From Punica granatum (Eukaryota > Streptophyta > Magnoliopsida > Myrtales > Lythraceae): DNA of 64,000 nt. Made by a program: the position numbers and the translations under genes. Below the pieces are notes generated by a model. The model saw only the letters and a program-made list of their open reading frames with translations, did not search any database and was not told the DNA's origin. Positions 1 to 11,825 of the stretch are shown one piece after another (position 1 is the first letter of the stretch; each line of letters opens with the position of its first letter). The stretch covers positions 2,480,001 through 2,544,000 of the forward strand of contig NC_045128.1 in NCBI RefSeq assembly GCF_007655135.1, read 5' to 3'.

Positions 1-474
1 GTTGTGGCGAAAGCTTCCCCCATAGACGACGTGGACGATTCTGTTATTCCTGTAGGGGATGACCACGAATGCAATGATTGGTTGGTTGGTGAATCTCAGG
101 CTTATGAAGATCAAGTTCAGGGATTGGAAGATCCGTTGTTGTGCAAAGAGATTCTTGATCCTCATCCTCATCCCATTAATCCAGGCCTCGATCAAATTGT
201 TTGCAGTACCTCGACAAGGAAGGATGACGAGTCCACTGGAGCTTATAATGCTCCCTGTGGAATATCCGACCTTGCGAATCTAGAATTTGACAGTCCGCCA
301 GATTTTCTCCAGAACGTAAGCGACCCCGTATCTCAATTATATTCCATGTCTCAGTTTCGAACAGCAACCAACCTCCTATAGTATGATCTTACAGTTGTTT
401 CTTGTTATGCCATGCAGGATTCGCCATTGGGCTCCCAAGAAAGTGTACTCGACTGGTTAGCAGGCCTCATATGA
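1..474 (+). CDS. C-terminal end of a NAC transcription factor (NAC044/NAC085, SOG1-like), partial
   Basis: Only the last 123 codons lie in the window; the 5' part, including any NAC DNA-binding domain, is upstream. Exon 1-315 ends at a GTAAGC donor, and exon 418-474 follows a ...ATGCAG acceptor and ends in TGA. The visible part is acidic (early DDVDD and GDDHECNDW stretches). It ends with SPPDF, an SQ dipeptide and a closing VLDWLAGLI segment, which resembles the activation tail of SOG1-type NAC proteins as I remember them. Those proteins act in the nucleus in the DNA-damage response, downstream of SOG1. Context supports the call: in Arabidopsis NAC085 and NAC044 sit beside GT17 and glucuronokinase genes, both of which occur here. 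The NAC domain itself is not visible, so the family assignment is inference; the exon structure is more certain than the name. Confidence 0.55.
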
Positions 475-1259
475 AGACCTAACATAACACGGCCGAAGCC
501 TTTTGTACATTCCCAATTTTGTTCATCCTTGGAGGATCGATTTTCTTTGGCAGCAATGTGAATCGATCCTCACGGGACAAGGGGACCTTGCTTTTCTTTA
601 CGGTTCAAGTTTTTTCCTTGGATGTCGGTGTTACATGATTAGTAAAGTAATGGTTCCAAGCCTCGAGGGTTCGAAACGTTCCTCTGTTCGGCAGAAGACA
701 TCAATAACCATTCGGGCATCCCGTGTTGTGACATTTCAAGTATGTAATGGCTAAGAATTTAAGTGGGTCCATGTTCTTGATTAAATCTTGTTGGACATTT
801 GTCAACTATTGTGATTTATAGTACATTACATGCGAGTGCTCGTATCTTTTAGTCATATTATCGTACCTTAATTCAGTTCTGTTGTATGATTGTTTTACGA
901 ATGACAAGCTAAAAACTCGATTTTTCTCGTGTTTACGGATTAGAGCCATTAAAAGAAGGCTACTGACTCAACTACTTGGTGGTCGATATTCGAGTTAACC
1001 ATCTCTACTCGAGGGTCTAATTGATCAAGCGGTCGCCCCTCTTTGGCTTGAGGTTATTATCGTCATTTAACACCTCAAGAGCTAAAAAAGAAGAAAAGGG
1101 AAAAAAAAATGAAATTAATAAAATAAAATTGCTTAAACCCTAAAACCACCAAAACCCCAACTAGGCGAAATCAGACATCATCACAGCGTCCTTCCCAAGT
1201 AGAAGCAGGAGAAACCAATGGAGCCATAGCCGGAGGGAAGGGATTCTTGATAGCCGCAG
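475..1259. other. Spacer with 3' UTR of the NAC-like gene and 5' region of the CRM gene
   Basis: No supportable gene. It should hold the untranslated tail of the upstream gene and, from about 1080 on (A-rich, then a CCAAAACCCC stretch), the promoter and leader of the CRM gene. The short ORF at 503-754 has no recognisable protein signature. Confidence 0.5.
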
Positions 1260-4179
1260 ATGTTCGCCGCGAGGAGCCTTCGAAGGCGTTGCTTGAGCTC
1301 CGTCGCCGCCATTCTTCGCTCAAATCCGCCCAAGTACTCCCTCTCTTCCTCTCTCTAGCTCCCGCTCTATTGGGTTGTCCATGGACCTGATAAAGATTAT
1401 GTTTTTCTAATTTGTTTCTTGGCAAATATCATATTTTCTTGGCATTTCTTGTTGATTTAGTTTGAATCAAGTGTAATTTCGCCCATAGGAATGGCATGAT
1501 TTGACCCTTCTTCGATCGTGTTTGAATCTGCCCAGGAATGTGATGCTATCTGGAGAAGCTTCTCCTAGTTTGATATCGGGAAATGTGGCTCAGCAATTGA
1601 GAAATGGTGAGGAGAATTTCAGTTGCTCGCGGTTGGCATTGGTTCCTTGGGGAGGTTGGTCCCGGCCGATGTCCACGAAAGGGAGGAGCATGAGGAGCAA
1701 GGTGGAGAGAAGAATGCGCAAAGAGTCTGGGAAAACTCTGAGGGAGGTCCGGAGGGCGAAGAAGTTGAGAAAGAAGCTTATGACTGATGAGGAGAGGCTC
1801 ATCTACAACCTCAAGAGAGTATGTACTTCGGAATTTCAGATTCCCAAGCCGCTATGAATTACAAGCTTAGAACTTTGGATAAATTAACATGGTTTCTGAT
1901 TTTAGTGTGCAATTCCAGATTTTATGGATCTCAGATTATGCTTTGTTTGCTGAGTAGCTGTCACAAAATCCGTGAAAATTTGTTGAAGATGATTTAGGAA
2001 CTCGCTTATGCAATGTGTGTTTATTGATGGTCCAAACAAGAGGTAAAAATTGTGCAGTAAGTGAAAGATGTACTAGTCATTAACCTTCCGAGAAACAAGC
2101 TAATCTTTAAGCACAAAAGTTTGATCTCGGAGTTGGTTTCTACAGCAGTTCCCACCCGACTTCAAGTCCAAAAGGCGGTGTTTCTGTATATACATCTAAG
2201 TGTTAAGAGTTTACGGCTATCATATACATCTAAGTGTATCTCTTCTTAGTCTAGCAACTCTTGATTCTTTTGGCTTATAGATCTTGAGTTTTTCCATGTG
2301 GTGATTGGTCTTCAGCAATCAATAGACTAATGATGGTGAACTTTCTTATTTGGATAGGCCAAGAAGAAAGTGGCCTTGCTATTGCAAAAGCTCAAGAAAT
2401 ACGAGTTACCCGAGTTACCTCCCCCACGGCATGATCCTGAGCCTTTGACCACCGAGCAGCTGCAGGCTTTAAAGAAAATCGGATTTAAGAATAAGAATTA
2501 CGTTCCTGTCGGTGTTCGAGGAGTCTTTGGAGGAGTGGTACAGAATATGCATCTCCATTGGAAGTTTCACCAGACTGTGCAAGTCTGTTGTGATAACTTC
2601 CCCAAAGAGAAGATCAAGGAGATGGCGACAATGCTCGCCAGATTAAGTGGTGGCATTGTTGTTAACATACACAATGTGAAGACGATTATCATGTTTCGAG
2701 GTAGAAATTATCGTCAACCAAAAAATTTGATACCCATCAATACCCTCACAAAACGGAAGGTCAGTAAATCACTCTTGATTTTTCTCAATATTTTTTCTTG
2801 TAATTTTTGGCACTGAGGCAATCAAGCTAAATTGCTTTGGTTGAGGCAATTGCGTTTGCTTAATGACTTATAAAATGTAAATGATGGAGTTGCGTAATGC
2901 CCCAATTCTAAAATAATAATAATAATAATAATAATAAGCATATGTTGGGGGAAATCTGTGAATTCCAGATTACGAAACTCATGAACTTGTTATAAAATAG
3001 CTCTTCAAATGGCTATGGTGCTTGTTATACACGTATTTATTCCTCCTAGTTGCCTTCAGTTTTCCTTTTGGTGAACTGAAGACTCCTCAAGGAGTCAACA
3101 TGCGGAACTTTAATACCTTACGAACTGATGATTTCATGTATGAGGCCCATGTAGGTGGTCAAACCTTGTCAAATGATGGGCTGGAAAATTTGAATCTAAG
3201 ACCTTTAGCCACAGATAAATGAATTTAGTTATGCAATCTGTTTTTAATATTGGAGTAGGTTACATTTCATGTGATTATATTGCAGGCGTTGTTTAAGGCC
3301 AGATTCGAGCAAGCTCTTGAATCACAGAAGTTGAACATAAAGAAAATCGAACAGCAGCTCAGGCGAATGGGTGTAAACCCCGAGGATCCAATTGCAATGG
3401 CTAGCATTCAGAGAGTAGCTTCCACTTTCTTTAATGCAATTGATAAAAAGGAAGGAAGTCCTTATGTTTTCCAAGGAGACAAACAGCCAGTTGAGATTTC
3501 TCCATCGGAACCTGCTGATGATAGTGATCAGGAGGAGCTGGACAAGTTTATTGCAGAGATAGAAGATGCAGCAGATCGAGAATGGGCAGAAGAGGAAGCG
3601 GCGGAGAAAGAAGAAGCCGACAAAATTAGGTACTGGAACAAGGATGATTTTCGTGAGAGGTTAAAAAGATCAGGAAATCGGGGAGACTATGCCTCTGATG
3701 ATGATGAGATGAGAAGCCCGAGAGGCTGGAAGGGTAGTAAGCATGGAAAGCGGGCCGCTGAGACTGATAGTGATGGCTCGGACGAGGGGGAGGAGGATGG
3801 ATGGGATTCGGGTGATTCTGAAGATCTAGAAGATTATGATGATGGTTCAGATGAAGAATTTGGGCGGTCGAGAAAAGCTAATAAGAATAATAAAGCTCCT
3901 CAAAGTAGAAATGCCAAGGCAGGTTTCAGGAAGAATGTGGCTGTTAGAGATTATGATTCAGAAGAGATGATAAGAGACCTTGACAATGCTATGTGGGAAT
4001 CTGATAACGAGGAAGAGCAGGACCCGAGAGGATCAGACATAGCGCAAAGTCATAATTATAGAAGCAGTACTGATGAAGAAGAGAGTTTTCATCCTCAAAT
4101 GCGAGACAGGACAAGTAATCTGGGACGTGATTTTTTCAGTGATGGTAGCGATTCTGACTCTACGGGGAAGAACAGATGA
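1260..4179 (+). CDS. Mitochondrial-type CRM (CRS1/YhbY) domain RNA-binding protein, CFM9-like
   Basis: Four exons, 1260-1333, 1536-1818, 2358-2759 and 3286-4179, give 550 residues. The ATG at 1260 was chosen because it starts an Arg/Ser/Ala-rich leader (MFAARSLRRRCLSS) typical of a mitochondrial presequence; the upstream ATG at 1218 hits TAG after three codons. Residues about 90-140 are very basic (KxxRKESGKTLREVRRAKKL), and a single CRM domain follows at about 148-240, starting LTTEQLQALKKIGFK, with the RGVFGG loop and ending IIMFRGRNYRQP. The last exon is long, hydrophilic and rich in Asp/Glu/Ser. CRM proteins bind group II intron RNA in organelles, and single-domain members of this type act in mitochondrial intron splicing. 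Arabidopsis At3g27550 (CFM9) is the closest match I recall and has the same neighbours. After the TGA the frame stays open for 37 more codons, so the end may be variable (see findings). Confidence 0.88.
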
Positions 4180-6710
4180 AAGGAGTCAGCGACAGATACT
4201 GGAGCTAATGAGCGCGGAAAGACTGCACGGGAAAGAGGAAGTTTGAGTGCGGCAGGAAAGAAAATACTCTTCTCGCTTGGATGTAGATGGTAGCTGTTAC
4301 TCTGATTAATGATCAGGAAATTGAGAATTTTCGAAAGGTGTTTCTGGTGTGGTGAGGAGGAAACGCAAAGCATAGACTGTGGGAAAGATGGGGAATAAGT
4401 GAATGCTTAGACAAATGCTGCTTCAAAACAGATGAGACTCGGGATCGGGATGATCAGCTCCGAAGTTAAAAGAGAATCCATTCTCGAACTATCCCAGTAA
4501 TTCGATTAGGTAAGTTCTCATTAATCCTCCATTAGCATTTCAAATCATTCCGTGCAATCGTCTCCGGTGACATTTCTCCGAACAAGGATCAAGAAAAACA
4601 ATAAAAGCATCTCTTCTTCATTCCTTGTAGACCAAAATGCCATTTGCCATTCTCAGAAACATCAACAAAATGTTTTTTTTTTTTCCCTTTTTCCCAGTTA
4701 TTATCATCAAATGATTTTTTTTTTTGTTTTTTGCCATAATGAATTTTTTGTTTAATGAAGTTCTTTTTAGTGGGTGGTCCGTATTGGGCAAACAAATCAA
4801 GAGGTGACACGTGTCCGGTCCACTCGATAAGTTAATATCCAATCAGCAAGCAACAAGTAGTATTTAATGCATTTTGCTTGCGGTGAGTCGTTATCAATTC
4901 ATTTATTTATGACCTTTAAATTCCAGTCAATCCGGTCGACACGTTCCTCTGGTTCCGTCAAGATCTTTTTGTCGCTTAATACAGACAGTCGCCCCAATCT
5001 TGACTCACTCAAATCATCAGGTCAAGGATAAAGTCAGTTGGGTCAGAACCTGAATATCGTGTAGCCGATCGATTTATTCGATAACCCTTTTGCTCGAATC
5101 TCACCTCTTTACCAACTACCCGAATCTACCTATTCGTCCCTTACTGACCCATAATCAGAAGATAGAACAGGTTAACTAAAATCAGGTAGAGCCTTTCCAG
5201 AAAAAAAAAAAAAAAAAAAGGTTGGGAATTATGCGAAAAAAGACATGCCCAAGTGTCACCTTTTCCAGGAGGGATATACGCATAGTTCAACCACCTATTA
5301 AAAAGGGCTTTTTACTGGTTTGAGGATTGATAGGAGAACGGTGTCGTTTATCGAAAATTTCCATGGAACAGCTTGGAAGATTAAGGGGGGTTAACCAGGG
5401 TTTGCATGTTTGTTATTATATTAAGAATCTTGACAACTGGGGGCTCTGTTGTGCGTGTGTGTGTTTGGTAGAGAATGAGGGAAGTCAATGGATTTGGTAT
5501 AAAGTGCAAGTTTACCCCCCCCCCCCCTCTTTTTTGGGGGCCAAGACTGCAAGTTTACCTTCAAATTGTCATTATTTTTGTTTATAGAGTTGCATTGGTG
5601 GGGTTTGAAGTTTCGATGATGGTGCTAAGAAGAAGACTCGAAGTGCCTGGATGGGGATCGATCAAAGACCGTAAACGTATCGGCTGTTTTTCCCGACTCA
5701 GCTTTAGCTGCCAAAACCGACTCCTGTGGTCGAGAATAGAAAAGGGTTTAAAGAGAACAATAGACTGAAGCAACCTCAATGCCTACGGTTGACATTAAGT
5801 GCTAGAATTGTAACCAGATTCAGGAAATGTGGGTTTCCTCAACTTAAGGTTGACTCAATATGATAATGTTCAAGTCTTCTAATATATATATATATACACA
5901 CACATATATATATATTTTTTCTATTATAGGAGAGGCCGATAAATCTAATACATTGAAATAGATTTCCTAAATATCTAATAAAGCGGTACTTGTAGTCATA
6001 CTGGATATCAAACTTGGATCCTTTTGATCATCAGACGAGAGGTGCATCATTGCGCTTACGCCCTCTCTTGATCAAGTCTTCTAATATTGGTGTTGACCAG
6101 TTTTGTACTCGCAGCAAACTCGGTTTCCATGGTGGCGTGAAGGGTTTTACTTCAAAGCAAGTATGAAGTTGCAAACCCGAATAAAGTATTGAGACAGCAG
6201 GTTAGGGTATGAGTCGAGTTTCAATCACAGAGGATATGACCCGATGGGGGGACAGCGGGAGAGCGTAAAGGATTGCCATGTAAAAGAATTAATCAGCTCT
6301 ATGATCAATGAAGAAGCAATCAGAAGGTACATATGACTGAACTACATGCGAATAATTTAACGACTGTCGATGCAAAAAGAATTCCCGCCCGAGAAGAGGA
6401 TGGAAAACGCTGCTGCCAACTCCTAAGCAATGAGGGAACTCTGCGATACGGAGCCTAACACAAAACCTCTTTTCCCCTCAGAAAAAACTCAGCCCCATCG
6501 GTTCCAAATAGAAGGAATGTACAAAGAGTCTCTCCTCAAAAAATGCCGAGAACTCGCAAAGTTCTTTGCCTAAGTCTCCTTCTTCTAGACCGATACAAGA
6601 TGATCTTGTACCAAAATCTGCAACCTCCTCTGACTGTGGAGACCTTGTGCCCTGAGACATAGGCATACTCGACAACTGTCTAAGAACGATGACCCTTTCC
6701 AAAATCCGCG
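4180..6710. other. Convergent spacer between the CRM and GT17 genes, no gene seen
   Basis: The start is the CRM 3' UTR. The rest is non-coding: T/A-rich low complexity at 4672-4740, an A-run at 5202-5219, a C13 run starting near 5515, and a TA/CA microsatellite at 5881-5920. The end should carry the GT17 3' UTR on the minus strand. ORFs here (up to 97 aa) are short and lack family features. Confidence 0.5.
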
Positions 6711-8397
6711 TCAGCCACTTTCTTCTTCTGATCTTATGCAGTTCCCAGGCAGCAAGAACTTGTACTTGTCGGCATTGTTCAGGATGTATGCCGGGAGGTG
6801 AACAGCTGAATGGGAATGGGGGATTGGACCCATCTTCCCGATTATGTCCTTGAATGTGTATTCCTCGGGAAGCATATCGAAGAGATCGGCACCCTTACAG
6901 ATCACGTCCTGAATTCTCTTTGGGTCCAAGTAATGAGAAAATCTCACCCTGTCATAGTGACTGTAAGCCTTCATCTTGAATATGAACTCGTTGATAAGGC
7001 GGAAGCAGAAGCTACAGTGCCACCCCGCATCGGACAGTAAGTAATCACTCTGCCGATAATGAGCATATCGAGTCTTCCCTGTTTCATATCGGTGCACCGA
7101 AGCTCTCCAACTCTTGTTGTCAGTGTAAAATTCAAAGGAATACAAATAATTCCTCAGCTGGAGATGAAGAATAGGAGGGATATCATCACACCATCTTAAA
7201 AGATTAATGGTGTGGGCACTTGGGATCTCATCAACATCGGACATTATCAACAGGTCATCATCCTCGATCCCCGCTATTTTAAGGAGCTGGTCTAGGGCAA
7301 CTCTCTGATATGCTTCCTCAATGAAGGGATTCTCCCCCTTCTTGAATCTTCCCCCAATCATCCCATAAGTTAACCGAGGCTCAATGAACTTGAACTTGTC
7401 CCGGTTTTTTGCAAAATGCAGCTTCTTGGGTATCCCTGTAAAGGTAGAGTTTGACTCTAGAAGCACAAATTGGGTCACATAAGGGTACAGCTCGTTCCAT
7501 CGGATCGTCAAAATATCAATCTCATTGCTGAAGAGGATTGCATCGTAGACCCGCCTCGGAGATTCTCGGATTTTCCAGCTGTGAAGCTTGCAAAGATTCT
7601 CCATCGAGACATTCTCGTCGTAATAATGGGGGATTTCATGAAAGGGCTTCGGGGGAGATTCCCACAGCGGTCTGAGGAAGTAGGAGATCTTCTGCCCGTG
7701 CAGGTACATGGAGAAGATGCAGACTGGGAGGACGACAAAGAGGAGTATAATAGCCTTCAGATCGAAGCCCCGGAAGAAACATTTCACTCTTGACATGCTG
7801 AATGCTGATCGAGCCTGGCACAAAACCGAGAACAAGATTTTTGTAATCAGAACTAGAATTTGACCACAAAAATTTGCGAAATTTTTAAGCCACTCTTCCT
7901 CAAAACAGCAAGAACCCGGTAAGTCACAGCCATCAAGATGCGATTTTTACAAGCATAGAGCCATCTGACCGAGGTCTACATTGGTCCGATACACCGATGA
8001 CCCGAAACCATGAAGATTTCTTAACCGAGCATAAGACTATGGATAAATCTACACGGGGACTACAGAATTTTACTATGATCTCACGACCAACGAAATCGAG
8101 CATTCCGCAATTACTCAATTTTATCCTCAAACTCCAGCCGGAAAAAGGCTCCGAGACACAAAGCCCGGAAATTGTAGCAATGTCCCAAAAAAAAAAAAAG
8201 GAGCTTTCGCAAATCAACCAACAGTTCGAGAGCAACGCCACCATCCATCTCATCCAAACCACCGGCTCCACCGGAGGAATCAATCAACAAATCAATCAAC
8301 CGGGAAAATCATGAATGAGGGGTGCGTGTTGTGGGGTTACCTGGCCGCAGACGTCGTCGCAGATGTCATCAGTCTTCTTGTACCCTTCAGACATCAT
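6711..8397 (-). CDS. GT17-family beta-1,4-N-acetylglucosaminyltransferase-like protein
   Basis: Two coding exons, 8341-8397 and 6711-7814 (complement), encode 386 residues. The first exon is only 19 codons ([19 protein letters not shown]); it joins in phase across a GTAACC...CAG intron and matches the conserved N-terminus of plant members, so the longer ORF starting at 7835 is wrong at its start. One membrane anchor lies at about residues 40-58 ([14 protein letters not shown]), giving a type II Golgi topology. The catalytic part contains [24 protein letters not shown], the metal/nucleotide-binding DVDE at about 212-215, and WRASVHRY and GWHCSFCFR blocks. Named for bisecting GlcNAc-transferase, GT17 adds GlcNAc to mannose of N-glycans in animals; the plant acceptor is not established. 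Arabidopsis paralogues such as At3g27540 and At5g14480 are recalled next to relatives of the other genes here. Confidence 0.93.
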
Positions 8398-9664
8398 GGA
8401 GGTCCACCGAGACTGGATTGAAACAAACAAATGCTGCTTCAATCCTCTGCTTCACTGCCCTCCGCCACCGTCGATCCTCAAAATCCAGAACCGAAACCGA
8501 CCACCCTGGTCGCCACGAATCTCGACCAATGAATCGGGCAGGACAAAGCAGCAAAGAATCTGAAACCTCACCGCTCTCACTCTCTCTCTCTGGGTGTGTC
8601 TCTGTGTGCGGTTCCTTCTACCTCTGTGTCTTTCTTCCTCTCAGCAACTTCTCAATCTCTCTGGGGGTGTGGAGTTGGGTTGTGGGGATGGGGGAAGAGA
8701 GAGGAAGACCTCTAACGTCAATTATAGCCGTTTGGTGGTTTTTCGCTCTTTCACCAGATAGCAACACCTCTGTTCCCCCAAATATTTAGAGAAGAAGCCG
8801 AAGAGAGAGAAAGAAGAGAAACAGACAGACAGACAGGGGAGAGAGAAAGGCACAGAGGGCACCAGCTAGAGGTCCAGAGAGAGAAAAAGCCTGTGGCCTC
8901 TCATATTTCCTATCTCCCTTTTTTCCTAACTAAATTGTACAATTAATTAATTATGATATTTATTGTTCTTCTGTCAAAAAAATAAAAATAGAAATGCCCA
9001 AAAAATAGAAAAAACAAAAAACAAAAAAACTTACTAAGATTGCCTGAGAAAACTATGGTGTGCTACTCCCCGTAGGCTTCCTCCTCGGAGAGTGGTACCT
9101 CGTCCATTGGGTTTGTCGGAGGTACCATCGAAGGGCCGCTAATGGAAGAGCCGTTTGGTTCGGCAAAAGTGATTCGAAGAAGATCTGATTTGAGAACCGT
9201 TATATTTCATGAGTCGTCTCGACATTTTAATAGATAAAGTAAGATGAATTAATAACATTGGGTCGCAGGTTTGTCGGATTTTAAATTGATTTATAGTGTG
9301 TTTGGTTTTAGAGTTGAATTGAGTTGAGTTTTGATTTTAATTAAGTTGTAATGATTGTATTGTTGAATTATGAGAAAAAAATTGAAAAAGTAATGAATAG
9401 TTTAGAGAATTTAATATTAAAGATTGAATTGTGTATAACAGAGTTGTATGTGGATTTATGTATGAGGTTCACTTTTTTTACTTTGAATAGTTGATTTTTG
9501 TTGTGTAGTAAGTTGAGTTAAAATTATAATTAAAATTTTAAAATCTAATTACGAAACCAAACGAAGTATTAATAATTACTATTTGATCTGAAAAGCATAT
9601 TTTGAGCAGATATGATTTTACATAGAACTTTTAAATTTTAAGGATATTTATGGATTGATATGTA

Positions 9665-9701
<37 letters not shown>

Positions 9702-10744
9702 AGGCATATTTGGAATTTTATAGTCAAAATAATGTAATGTAACAAAAGGATTGTGAGAATGCAGTATAAAATTCTTATTTTTTATCTTAATATAATAGAG
9801 GTACTTACACGAAATAAACTTTCTAGATATTTTTTAACATAATTTGTAAAAGGATAAAGGAAAATATACTTGCTTTTCCTTTAAGTTATAGGATTTTCGA
9901 GTTTTTAGTGCTATATTTGTGAAAGAGGTAATTTTTGCAGATTTGTTCCACACCGATTCTTTTGGGGAAAAAAAAAAGATAATGCGTAAGGAGCATAATT
10001 TTTTTGGTGTGAACTTTAATATCTGAAATTTAATAAGCTCCAACTAATTTAATGGAGCCAGCTCGATACACTAATGGTAAAACTCTTCTAGTGTGAATTT
10101 TCTTCATTTACAAACTCAAACCCGATACATTTTTTAAAGGGAATAAGTGTTGAACCACTTGAACTAACCGATGTTAGTTTAAGGCTTGGTTTGGAGTATT
10201 GTTGCTGCAATAAATGTGTTGAAGTGTAATTATTGAAAAATAAGTGTTGATTTTAGATTAAACAAAAGCGTTTGAGAGATAACAATTTGAAACTGCTAAA
10301 ATAAAAATTAATACTTAAAATAGAGAATAAGTTGAAACAATTTTTATAAGTGCTTATCAATTTACTGGAGAAAATTACGTTTTCAACCGCAAAAATTAAC
10401 TAAATCATGGTTTTGAAAGAATTAACCAAACACTGTTTCTACTGAAAACTCGACAAATCAGCGCTTATGTAACTGCCGTCGCACTTCCATACGAACCATA
10501 AAACACGTAATTTTTAATCATTGAATCACATTACTTATTAAAACAAATTCCATATCTGATTAAAGATTGAATACGATTGAACATGGTCTCTTTTGTCAAT
10601 TTGCCATAAGTTGAAAACAAAAATGCGATTTATTTCTTAATAAAACGACTTTTGCAGTAAAATATTTGATGTTGTCTCGAATATTAACTTGCCAAAAAGA
10701 AACAAATATTTTAAAATTATCTTTAAAGTAAGAACACTCGAAGG
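8398..10744. other. GT17 5' region followed by AT-rich non-coding DNA
   Basis: From 8398 to about 8900 the minus strand is a long pyrimidine/purine-biased leader and promoter, with CT repeats at 8577-8592 and GA plus ACAG repeats at 8796-8850. Beyond that the DNA is AT-rich with a (TA)n run at 9670-9696, the MITE-like repeat described separately and another possible MITE remnant around 10180-10500. No gene was found. Confidence 0.5.
9294..9571. repeat. MITE-like element, copy 1 (GTGTTTGGTTTTAG-type ends)
   Basis: The left end reads GTGTGTTTGGTTTTAGAGTT and the right end reads GAAACCAAACGAAGTATTA, an imperfect inverted pair. Much of the interior (motifs around TTGAATTATGAG and ATTAAAGATTGAAT) reappears in reverse complement at 40978-41491. 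No ORF; ends are approximate. Confidence 0.5.
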
Positions 10745-11299
10745 CATTGTTATCAGAACCGGACCGGACCGGCCAGTTCGACCGATCGGACCGGGAATCG
10801 GCACCATGTCCGGTCCGGTTTGCCTGAAAATCAAAATGGCAGCTTTGAACCGCCGGACCCATTGAACCGGCCGGTTTTAAGCAAAATTCCATTGAACCGG
10901 TTGGTTCTATGGGTTTTTATGGGTTTCCTATTTAATGTAAAAATTGGTTGGTTGTGTAAGGATTTAAACTCATGACCTCTTACTTCTCATATTAGCATAC
11001 TACCAACTAAGCCACCACCACTTTTTTGTTCTTTTAACTATACTTTTAAGAACTTTTTAAAATAAAATATTTATTTTGAAGGAAGAAATATTAAATATAG
11101 ATACTTTCTTATACTATTGTTATATTTCTTTAAAATCATCATACTTTTATCTTAATTATCATAATTTTTTAATAATATGAATATTTATTTTATTTTAAAT
11201 AAACGTGCGGTCCGATCCATCGAACTCCCGGTTGGACCCATAAACCCATGACTTCGTACCCCTTCCGGTTCATCATCCGGTCCGGTTCTGATAACACTG
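10745..11299. mobile_element. Non-autonomous hAT-type MITE, 555 bp
   Basis: Flanked by a perfect 8-bp target duplication CTCGAAGG (10737-10744 and 11300-11307). The terminal inverted repeats are 23 bp with one mismatch: left CATTGTTATCAGAACC..., right ...GGTTCTGATAACACTG, so each starts CA(T/G)TG and runs into GGACCGG. CAGTG-like ends with an 8-bp duplication are diagnostic of the hAT superfamily. The left arm is GC-rich with repeated CCGG motifs; the centre is AT-rich and has no transposase. Confidence 0.9.
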
Positions 11300-11307
11300 C
11301 TCGAAGG

Positions 11308-11655
11308 TAAATTATCACTAGTCTATCTTCAAGTGCAAAATTGCAAAATATATTTGATTTGATTTTCCTCGTTATAGTGACATCCTCAAAAAGAATTTCA
11401 TACTGTTAGATGAATATATAATTTATCTTTTAATGTGACTGCAATTTTCCAATCTCCAACCAGAATAAGATCTTTTTTGATTTTTTATTTGAACACTAAA
11501 TTATTATTAACATAGATATATTAAAAAGAGAGAGAGAGAAGGTGCAGCTTCCCAAGTGTCCTGGGCTGAGGGACCAAACTATCACTTTATTCCTTAATTT
11601 ACTCAAATTCTCCTCGCCGTTTATTTGTCGTCGTGAATTCCCTTATTCCACCAAC
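11308..11655. other. AT-rich spacer between the hAT MITE and a SINE
   Basis: No gene seen. It contains a short (GA)n tract at 11527-11539. Confidence 0.5.
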
Positions 11656-11825
11656 AAAAGTGTTGATGGAGTGATAAACAACTCACCTCCGTAAGAAATA
11701 AAATATAAGTTCGAATCCCGAAAAATATATTTATTAGGAGGGAGAATAACCTTTAATATTCGATCTCTCGATTGAATTAGTCAGACCCCATTGAGCTCTT
11801 AATACCATGATACACATCGAAAAAA
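11656..11825 (+). mobile_element. SINE with tRNA-like B box and A-tail
   Basis: About 170 bp ending in an A8 run, flanked by 20-bp direct repeats with three mismatches (11636-11655 and 11826-11845, both starting AATTCCCT). The internal AAGTTCGAATCCCG near 11710 fits a pol III B box (GTTCGANNCC), and the A-tail at the right places it on the plus strand. The aged target duplication suggests an old insertion. No protein is coded, as expected. Confidence 0.7.

Noticed and set aside
7933..8283. 116-aa minus-strand ORF in the GT17 intron
   Set aside because: It lies wholly inside the intron between 7815 and 8340, which is needed to join the conserved first exon.
8322..8789. 155-aa plus-strand ORF opposite the GT17 leader
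   Set aside because: It lies across the short first exon and the pyrimidine-rich leader of the GT17 gene on the other strand; composition is Ser/Arg-rich and typical of an antisense shadow.
10050..10180. Possible third SINE (AGCTCGATACACTAATGG... with AACTCAAACCCGATAC)
   Set aside because: The box-like motifs are weak, and I could find neither an A-tail nor a target duplication.
10180..10500. Possible MITE starting GGCTTGGTTTGGAG
   Set aside because: The two ends pair only poorly and no target duplication was found; kept only as a remnant in the spacer entry.
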